Shown here piece by piece: positions 9,102 to 15,726 of a stretch of DNA of 15,726 nt (within the stretch, counting starts at the first letter, position 1; every line of letters begins with the position of its first letter). A program made the translations under genes and the position numbers. The notes beneath the pieces were generated by a model. The model was not told the DNA's origin and did no database searches. It saw nothing but the letters and a program-made list of their open reading frames with translations. Origin of the DNA: Entrophospora sp. SA101 (Eukaryota > Glomeromycota > Glomeromycetes > Entrophosporales > Entrophosporaceae); the NCBI GenBank assembly GCA_958430865.1, contig CAUDNR010000169.1, positions 110,757 to 126,482 on the forward strand, given 5' to 3'.

Positions 9102-9944
9102 TATGCATATATTCCAGAACCTAAAAATCATTTTTCATTAGAAGCATAGATATTGTTAAGTATAGAAATATTCTCATTTTGTCATAAGATTATTGATGGT
9201 GATATCAATATGCTAGATCTTTACTTAACATGGGTAAAAAATTTTCTCCAAAAAATTATCAAAAGCAAAAGCAACTAAACCTCATTCACAAACTTCTATT
9301 CATGTAACTTTTTACAATATACAGTATATACTTTACTATTTAGGAAAAAGTGTTTTCCGATGCAAATTGGCAATATAATGTAAATCAAAAGTCTATTATT
9401 AAAAAATAATTTATTATTATTATTATATTTCTAAAATCTGAAAAACGGGGGGTTTTTTTAATTTAATACCAATATTAAAAAGAATTTTTAATTTGAAATA
9501 TAGTTTTTAAAAAAAATTAGTGAACAATTTGAACGTGATCTCTTAAATTTTAATAGTCGGACGATTATTAAACAATTTTCGCGCCTCTAAGTAAAAACAA
9601 TCACGCACCTTTGCTTTTTAAATCGCAAGCTTTATATGTTGGTAGCTCTTCCGATTATGGAGTAATAGCCTTCCAAAGAAACCTAAAGTTTTGACTTCGG
9701 AAGCTTAATTCTTTTCGGAAAACAGCTCTATTAAAATCGTTTTAGTATGATAAAACAAAGTACATTGAGAGCTTTCAGAAAATATATGGTTCGGATGGTT
9801 TTCTTGGGGAAGGAAGAAATTAAAAGCAAAAAATGGTTTTATTATTAAAGAACTTTTTGACAAAATTTTTTTTGCATTATTGTTTTCCAACTTTTGTTAT
9901 ATTAATATGAAAATGCACTCTTTAATTAAGGTTCTACTCAAAAG
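9102..9944. other. Unannotated intergenic DNA
   Basis: No gene is supported. A 61-codon minus-strand frame at 9705-9890 has no domain and low-complexity composition. Short inverted words (CTTCCGA near 9648, TTCGGAAG near 9697) are too weak to call an element. Confidence 0.5.
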
Positions 9945-10320
9945 TTTACAAAGAAAAATATTTTAGTATATTGGATTTAATATTATTAATTATTATCAAT
10001 TTAATAGATTAATAATCAATTTTATTATTATAGATGATAATAATCTTTAAATTTAAAGCTTTACTTATTATTATTTATTTTTATTGTATAGATTAATAAA
10101 AATAAGAAACAATAATAAAAAAGAAAATTAATGCTAGGTATAAAAAATTATATTAAATGAATTTAAATGAATATATTCAACATTAGATTATATATTAATT
10201 AATATTAAATTGATTATTCGTTTACATATTAAAAAATAATTAGATATAAAAAAATTGATTCAAATGATTATATGACCAAACAATGTACCATTAAAGAAGG
10301 AGGAAAAGGTTTGTGATGTT
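9945..10320. other. Extremely AT-rich tract
   Basis: The tract is almost only A and T, with recurrent TAGATTAATAA-like words near 10003, 10030 and 10088. It separates the non-coding middle of the window from the minus-strand pseudogene cluster. No ORF is present. Confidence 0.6.
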
Positions 10321-10331
10321 AACATCATAAT

Positions 10332-11314
10332 TTATTTATTTTTTCTTTTCACATTATCATACCAGTAATTTCTAACTTTACTGTGTGTCCATGAATTATG
10401 TAATTTAATTAGATCTTCAGATAACCTTTTTGCTACATCTCTTGGTAAATCTTCAGTGTGATTGAATACCTCTTTAAGGATTTCAAGTTCCTCATTTGTT
10501 TTTTTACGTTCTTATTTATTTGTGAAGAAGATCCTGCATCCTCCTGTATTATCTCATCAACTTGTACAGCTGTTGTTTCTTCAGGTAAATTTTCCCTAAC
10601 CACTTCCATTTCTTCATCTTGATTTTTTTTAAGTAATTTAAGATGTTCTTTGACTTTTACAATACCAAGGTTTTTACTTCTCCTGCCAACAGTGGAATAT
10701 GGTATTGATTTCTAAACTTCTTGTTTTAAGAGATTATCAAGGCGATTTAATCCCTTTTCATAACATGTAAACATGTTATTAAAGCCATTTTCATTCATTT
10801 CTTTTGCATCTTTAAAAAAATCATGATCTGTAGGATCTTCCAGATCAAAGGCTTTGATTAATTCATCAACAACTGACCACATAACATCCCTTTGACTCTT
10901 TTTTGGACACTCCTCATTTTTTTAATGGTGCTTTCTCCAACAAATTCCAAGACAAGTAGCTCCAAACACTCATGCTCTGTTTGGACTGATGGAGTTTGTA
11001 GCATAAGGTTATCAATATTTGTAGGATCTCCAGTAATATTTTGTTTTGTGAATTTTGACACCATAATATTCAAGTGCTTCATCAAAACTGAAGTAATGTC
11101 CTTCTCTTGTTAGATTTATTGAACATGCACTTTTCAACAATTCTCTCTGTCCAAGATTTCTTTGGGCTGATTCTAGGAAAAACATAACTGATTGAACATG
11201 AGCATAGTTAGGTTTTCCAACAATTGGAAATAGTGGTGAGAATGCAGCCAAGTTACACATCTGCATATCAAAAATCCCCATCTGCATCCCTAACTGGTGG
11301 CCTTTCCAAACCAA
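10332..11314 (-). pseudogene. C-terminal part of a decayed gene of an uncharacterised Glomeromycotina family (WKGHQLG ... VRNYW)
   Basis: The frame opens at WKGHQLGMQMG next to the junction near 11310 and continues through FSPLFPIVGKPNYAHVQS, INLTREGHYFSFDEALEYYG and KQNITGDPTNIDNL. It then runs through DVMWSVVDELIKAFDLEDP and a Lys/Glu-rich stretch, and ends THSKVRNYWYDNVKRKNK with TAA at 10332-10334. I recall this order (WKGYQLG, GHYFxxDEALExxGVKF-KQN, then a short tail with VRxYW) from a numerous uncharacterised Rhizophagus family; the function is unknown. Breaks are frameshifts near 11057 (A4 run), 10917-10923 (seven-base run) and 10499-10505 (seven-base run), and TAG at 10712. The N-terminal half of the family is missing: upstream the sequence changes into a different gene. 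Confidence 0.68.
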
Positions 11315-12516
11315 ACAGTTACATTATTTTTATTCTGTCCACCAGCATTATCACAAGTAATCTTTAAATGTTTTTCACCTTTATTCAATTTCTTAATTCC
11401 ATCAAAGATCAAACTAAGAGTGCCATTAGGACCTTTTCCTATAATTTCATCCTCATTAAGAACATAATTAATTTGTTCCCTTACTGCTTCATCTTGAATA
11501 CCAAATAAATGAACTTTACATGGACTAAGGTAATAAATTTTACTTACTTGTTGATCTAAATGTGGCACATGAACATTTTGAGCTCAATCATAACTATAAT
11601 GAGCAGTGGCATCAATACTACAATATTGTGTTTTACCCTTTGAATAATGTTGATCAATTAGTTTTCTTTGTTCTTCTGCTAATTTTGTATTTTTATTATA
11701 ATAATTTCTTTCTACTTTGGCCTTGGACAGATGTTCTTTAAATCTTTTAAGTAAATCTTTAGCTTCTTCCTCTTGGTGAGCATTATAATGTAAACCATCT
11801 CTAAAATGTTGACAAGTATCTCACAAGTCAGCTCTTGGACTCATAATTTGAATCTCTGGTGTCAATTGATGTCATAGTTTTCTGAAAGCATCATATTTTA
11901 AGAATTTCAAATTACTATTTTCTTCCATACCAGCCAGAAAATCTCTGTGCACAGATTTATGACTCATTTCAGCTGGTAAAAGACAATTGATTGAGTATTC
12001 TATTGGTACTTCTTCCTGGACTTGGTAATCCATGAACTTCTGTATAATTTTCTAGAAAATTCTTTGCTACTTCAGCAACATTTTTATCAATCATCATCTT
12101 AGTTTCCATTGAGGCATCCTTTTTATGTTTCCATGGACTCTGGGCAAAAGACATTGTTTATCAGATGGTTTCTAATATTTTCAAAATAGGTTCTACCAAT
12201 TCCTAACATATTGAGATAAGTTTCTTGACAAAGTAGTGTATTATGATCTCAATGATAAAAAGTTCTTTAGTTAGATCTGGTTTTCTTTTAAGGTGTCTGC
12301 TAGTGCTCTTAATTCACCATCCATTGCCTTAAGTTGGGCCATTAAAAATATGTCTTGTTCTGGTTTGAAAAGAGCTTGAAAGGATTCCCTTAATTCTGCA
12401 AATTGTTCTCTGGGAATTCTTGAAGAACAACCACAATTGTAACCGTTTTCTAAAAAATCAATGGCTTTTTGATATTCGTTAGAGCCATTATATTTATTAT
12501 TGCTCTTCATATACAC
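11306..12516 (-). pseudogene. Decayed transposase-like gene with CDNxGGQNKNN motif, 3' truncated
   Basis: The start is an ATG at 12516. The N-terminal 81 codons contain NCGCSSRIPREQFAELRESF and EQDIFLMAQLKAMDGE. After frameshifts the sequence continues with LLCQETYLNMLGIGRTYF, LPRVHGN, ENYTEVHGLPSPGRS, LLPAEMSHKSVHRDF, LTPEIQIMSPRADL and HYSYD-AQNVHVPHLDQQ. It ends in CDNAGGQNKNN, where the acidic residue and Asn-rich motif resemble the HADNCxGQNKNN core of a eukaryote-wide RNase H-like putative transposase family (DUF7869-like, from memory). From about 11985 to 11310 one frame is continuous apart from three TGA codons, at 11872, 11821 and 11584. Other breaks are TGA at 12249, a frame change after 12271, and frameshifts near 12148, 12100 and 11995. 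The second half of the catalytic domain is absent. Confidence 0.72.
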
Positions 12517-12786
12517 TTATCTCTATATAGTTCACTTTGTAGGTTTTTAATTATTTTACTAATAAACTGATTTATTATTAAATAATTGCTATGCAAATTG
12601 GAAATATTATTTATTTATTACTGATTTTTTATAATTTCTTTACAAGATTATAACATTTAAATTATTGATAAAAATTACCCGAGTTATTGATACTAAAATT
12701 AAAAAAATTTAATTGTTTAATTTTTTTACTATATGAATTAAGCATCGATAAAATCTTGATTATATATTTCAATTTCTTAAAAATAA
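12517..12786. other. AT-rich spacer between two minus-strand pseudogenes
   Basis: The spacer has no ORF or repeat of note. It would hold the terminator of the Crinkler-like gene and the promoter of the transposase-like gene, both read on the minus strand. Confidence 0.5.
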
Positions 12787-14763
12787 TCAAAAAGGTAATT
12801 TACTTATAAAAGAACTCTTTAACTGAAACTGTTCAAGTAATGTCCGGGGGATTTTTGTTCTAGATTCACAATCATCTAAATCTCTAAATGGGCATTTGCC
12901 TAATATTCTTTGAGCATACTCATTTCCTATTCCTTTCATACCAGTAAGTTGAGTGGTGGTAGCAGTATTTAAATTTGGAGTATCCATTCTTGCATACATA
13001 AATGTTCATCCAGCAAAAATCCCAAAATAAGCATTCCAGCAGTCTTTATCAACTATGGCTGATAACTTTGGAAGATCATCCTTAGATTCTCCACAAGTGT
13101 ACAATATAAATACATTATCATCAGCTGCTGTCTTTTCATGCTCTTTCACATAGTTTTTTTGGTTAACTGAACCTTTCTTCAACAACTTACATTGATGAAC
13201 CTCATCACATACTTATCTGTTTTATCTTTATTGGTACATATCCCACAAACAAAATCACCAGCTGGTGCATTAGGTGCATTTATTATACAATATTTGTAAT
13301 AGTCATTAATTTCAATTATGTTATTCTCACATTGTACATTTTGCCACTGACTTGATCATGTTGACATCCATGCCTTTGCCATTTCCAACTGTAAATGTTG
13401 ATTGTGAATCCCAGTATCACCAAATGAATGTCTTGCACCATTATAAAGTTTTTCTAATGTAATCCATTCATTGTTATCAAATATTTCAGACTTGAGAACT
13501 CAAATATGTGCAACAAAATGTTCAAAGTGTTGCCAATATTGCAATCCTGGGGGAGTGAAGTATCTTCCATGTGCTGCATTTCTTGAATATAATTGAAGTC
13601 CAATCTCTTAAAATAGGATCATTTGTGAAGTGCACTATCATCCATAACCAAATATAAGGGCAAATCAAATATCCTCTACAACTTTTACTATCTACCAATC
13701 TCTCAAATTTAACTAAACCCAAATGGGTATAATCTTCTGGAAAAAATTTTGTGCCAGGAATTGGATGATCTAATTCTATTATCTGGTGTGCTAAAATAAC
13801 ACAAAGGAGAGGCTTAAATTCATTTGCTTTAGTTAACCAGTAATTGTAATGATCCTCTAGCTGTGTATGTATATTATTCATCAAATCCAAAAAATTATAA
13901 TTGTCAATGTCTCTGTTATGTAGTGAATTTTGTAATACTTCTAAGGCATGTCCATGTCCACCCATATCATTAACTAGTATATCAATAATAGGATGATCTG
14001 GAAAAACTTTTTGAGGTATCTTATTGATTAAATATGTTGGAGGTGACAAAGAAACAGTAGGAAGAAAACCCCGTTTTTGGGTAGAACTAGCCAGGTATTG
14101 TTCAATTGGATGATGAGTGGTTGCTGTACATGTATCAATAATAAAAAGTCCTGATTGTGATTGTACCAGATTTGAAATTGTAATTAAATAAGAATATAAT
14201 AAAGATGTTTTATTTAATCCATCACCATCTCTTGTCTCAATTGCTTGCATACCATCTACAGTAATAAATATTGCTAAATCTTCAAGTTTTTTACCAAGAT
14301 TCTTGGCAACTCCTTCTAATATTTTAACTGATCCAATTTTGTATGATTTTTTAAATTCATTCCAATTCCCATGCCAATTAGGTAAAAGTTGAAATAACAT
14401 CCTAGTTCCTATTGCTATATCAGGATCTTTCTCATCATTTATGTCTAATGCTGTGCCATTCTCAAAAGAAATATTAAAAACTAATGCACTTTTCAATTGT
14501 TCTTGTAATGCTGAATGATTGACAGCACAATCTTTTGCAAGTTGTGGTAGTTCTGTTGCTATTCTGGATTTACCTCTTTCTGATATAAAGTTTTCATAAT
14601 GATTTAATAATGCATCTTTAAATGTGCTCATCAATTCATCAGATTTTTGAAATTGCCATGACAATCCTTCAATTTTTAATAATGGTTCAGGTTCTAAATA
14701 TCTTAGATCATTAGGTAGTTCACCTGATAAGAATATATCATTGACAAAAAGCAAAATGGACAA
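12787..14763 (-). pseudogene. Crinkler-like P-loop gene with C-terminal helix-hairpin-helix, broken
   Basis: One frame is open from 14763 to 13522 for 413 codons, but its first codon is TTG and a TAA lies just upstream. The real 5' part is therefore missing or in another exon; a CAG acceptor at 14724-14726 could start this exon. Visible are a reduced Walker A (ERGKSR, about residues 62-67), a hydrophobic strand ending in Asp (LAIFITVD, 163-170) in the Walker B place, and NDMGGHGHALE (265-275). CRGYLICPYIWLW (362-374) follows. After two nearby frameshifts (about 13612 and the five-base run at 13549-13553) it continues through YWQHFEHFV, YNGARHSFGD, ENNIIEINDYYKY and, after a shift near 13210, HQCKLLKKGS. 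It ends in a helix-hairpin-helix (LNTATTTQLTGMKGIGNEYA) and TGA at 12787. Internal TGA codons lie at 13500, 13356 and 13006. I recall this architecture from Crinkler-like proteins of Rhizophagus. No Crinkler header domain is seen. Confidence 0.66.
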
Positions 14764-14946
14764 AAGGGATGATTAATTTTTAAAAAAAAAATTTTTTTTA
14801 CGATAAATTATTTTTATTTTGATTCAACTAATAATAGAAAAAGAAAAATACATAAATAATTTATAAAAATATAAAGTTAAATAATTTTCAGAGTACTTGC
14901 ATGAGAGGAAAATACTCAAACCCAAAGTCATTTTTATAAGTATTAT

Positions 14947-15189
14947 CTATTCTTTAGGCACTCTGACAAAAATTCAACTTTCACTATTACTACTGCTATT
15001 ATTATCATTGTTTTTATTATCTTCTTTGACTACATTCTCCATCTCTTTCTTCTTTCCCTTTTCAACCCATTGCTGAATCACTTCTAGAGTTTTTCTTCTA
15101 GGATTTGCTTTTCATTGGTAAAAGTTTTTTATTGCAGAAGCAGTAATTCCCTTTCCTTCTTCAAGTAATTGACGAATTTCAGTGGCCAT
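14947..15189 (-). pseudogene. Small helix-turn-helix-like protein gene with two in-frame TGA codons
   Basis: From the ATG at 15189 the frame runs 80 codons to TAG at 14947, interrupted only by TGA at codon 26 (15112-15114) and codon 72 (14974-14976). The first part (EIRQLLEEGKGITASAIKNF, then KANPRRKTLEVIQQWVEK) has the helix pattern of a compact DNA-binding HTH of the XRE/Cro type: a glycine turn, SAIKNFY as a possible recognition helix, and a third helix ending in IQQW. A Lys/Glu stretch, an Asn/Ser-rich linker and a RVPKE end follow. There is no other damage. HTH is an inference from pattern. The gene overlaps the end of the upstream frame by 11 bases, so both may once have been one protein. 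Confidence 0.5.
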
Positions 15190-15466
15190 TTATTAAATGA
15201 AAATTCGGGATTCAACCAGTCTTTTTGTCAAACAATTGTTTGAAATCATTCCATAGGTTTTCAATTACATGTGAATATTTTTTATCGCCAGTAAGTTGGT
15301 TTATTTTATTTTTGAAATGGTTTTTTCTTGGTTCCATTTTATCAATTATTTGATCAATTTTTGAGAAAGTTGATTTTTCGTAAATTTTATAAGTAAAAAA
15401 CCAAGCAAGAGCTCAATTAACAATTTGCAAACAAGTTCATAGTTGAAAGTAAGCACTTGTTAAATG
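15179..15466 (-). pseudogene. Upstream frame joined to the HTH-like gene, three internal TGA codons
   Basis: Between TAA at 15467-15469 and TGA at 15179-15181 one frame holds 95 codons. It contains AYFQL, TCLQIVN, ALAWFFTYKIYEKSTF, DQIIDKMEPRKN and YSHVIENLWNDFKQLFDKK, with TGA at 15437, 15413 and 15212. Composition is coding-like and helical; the family is not recognised. No ATG opens it, so a 5' exon is probably missing. Its end overlaps the ATG of the HTH-like frame in another frame, which suggests a frameshifted single gene. The rest of the window, 15470-15726, shows no gene. Confidence 0.4.
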
Positions 15467-15726
15467 TTATTGTGAATGAAAAATATTGTAAATATTTATT
15501 TTTTAAATTGTTTAACAGTAATTATTTGGAGTTGTTATTTGAATTTTTTTATCTAAATCAGCAATGTTTTATAATAAGGCGGGATTATTTCAATGCGAAT
15601 GAGAGAAAAACAAAAATTTATTCTTGAATGTAAAATTTGTTCAAACAACAATGTTTTTTTACTGATAAGCAATGCAATATGATGATTGTTAATTACATTT
15701 ATATAAAGGAGAATTTTCTTTATCAG

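Noticed and set aside
9705..9890. 61-codon minus-strand ORF
   Set aside because: It has no domain, biased composition and no splice or promoter context; it is likely chance.
10892..11113. 73-codon plus-strand ORF
   Set aside because: It is the opposite-strand shadow of the decayed minus-strand gene, whose family blocks are recognisable.

Overview
The window looks like nuclear DNA of a Mucoromycota fungus, most likely an arbuscular mycorrhizal fungus of the Rhizophagus type. This rests on strong AT richness, short spliceosomal introns with GTAAGT-like donors, one intact BTB-BACK-TLDc gene of a kind greatly expanded in Glomeromycotina, and several decayed genes from families I recall from those genomes. 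The species call is recall plus inference; no search was run.

Layout. 1-598 is non-coding and holds a 15-16 bp minisatellite. 599-2640 (+) is a seven-exon decayed gene of an uncharacterised fungal family, with a small hAT-like MITE inserted in exon 3. 2641-4090 is AT-rich, with gene scraps, a cluster of TTGCAAC words and a hairpin. 4098-4283 (+) is a tiny two-hydrophobic-segment gene broken by one TGA. 4998-6222 holds short tandem repeats, a 46-codon ORF and a 129-130 bp minisatellite that starts inside that ORF. 6294-8080 carries the only clearly intact gene, the two-exon BTB-BACK-TLDc protein (475 residues), with a CCAAT box upstream. 7960-10331 is non-coding and includes a pogo/Tc1-mariner-type MITE.

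10332-15466 is a minus-strand graveyard. It holds an HTH-like small gene with an upstream ORF, a Crinkler-like P-loop gene ending in a helix-hairpin-helix, and a transposase-like gene with the CDNxGGQNKNN motif. That last gene is joined abruptly to the C-terminal part of a second, unrelated family.

Two patterns cut across the window. First, in the frames I could reconstruct, in-frame stops inside broken genes are nearly all TGA (16 TGA against about four TAG/TAA). Several of these sit where tryptophan or arginine would be expected. Second, CG dinucleotides are almost absent from the minus-strand pseudogenes but normal in the BTB gene. Methyl-CpG decay (CGA to TGA) explains part of this; UGA read as tryptophan is the exotic alternative. 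No RNA gene, CRISPR array or bacterial-type operon was seen. The genes show no sign of working as one pathway.
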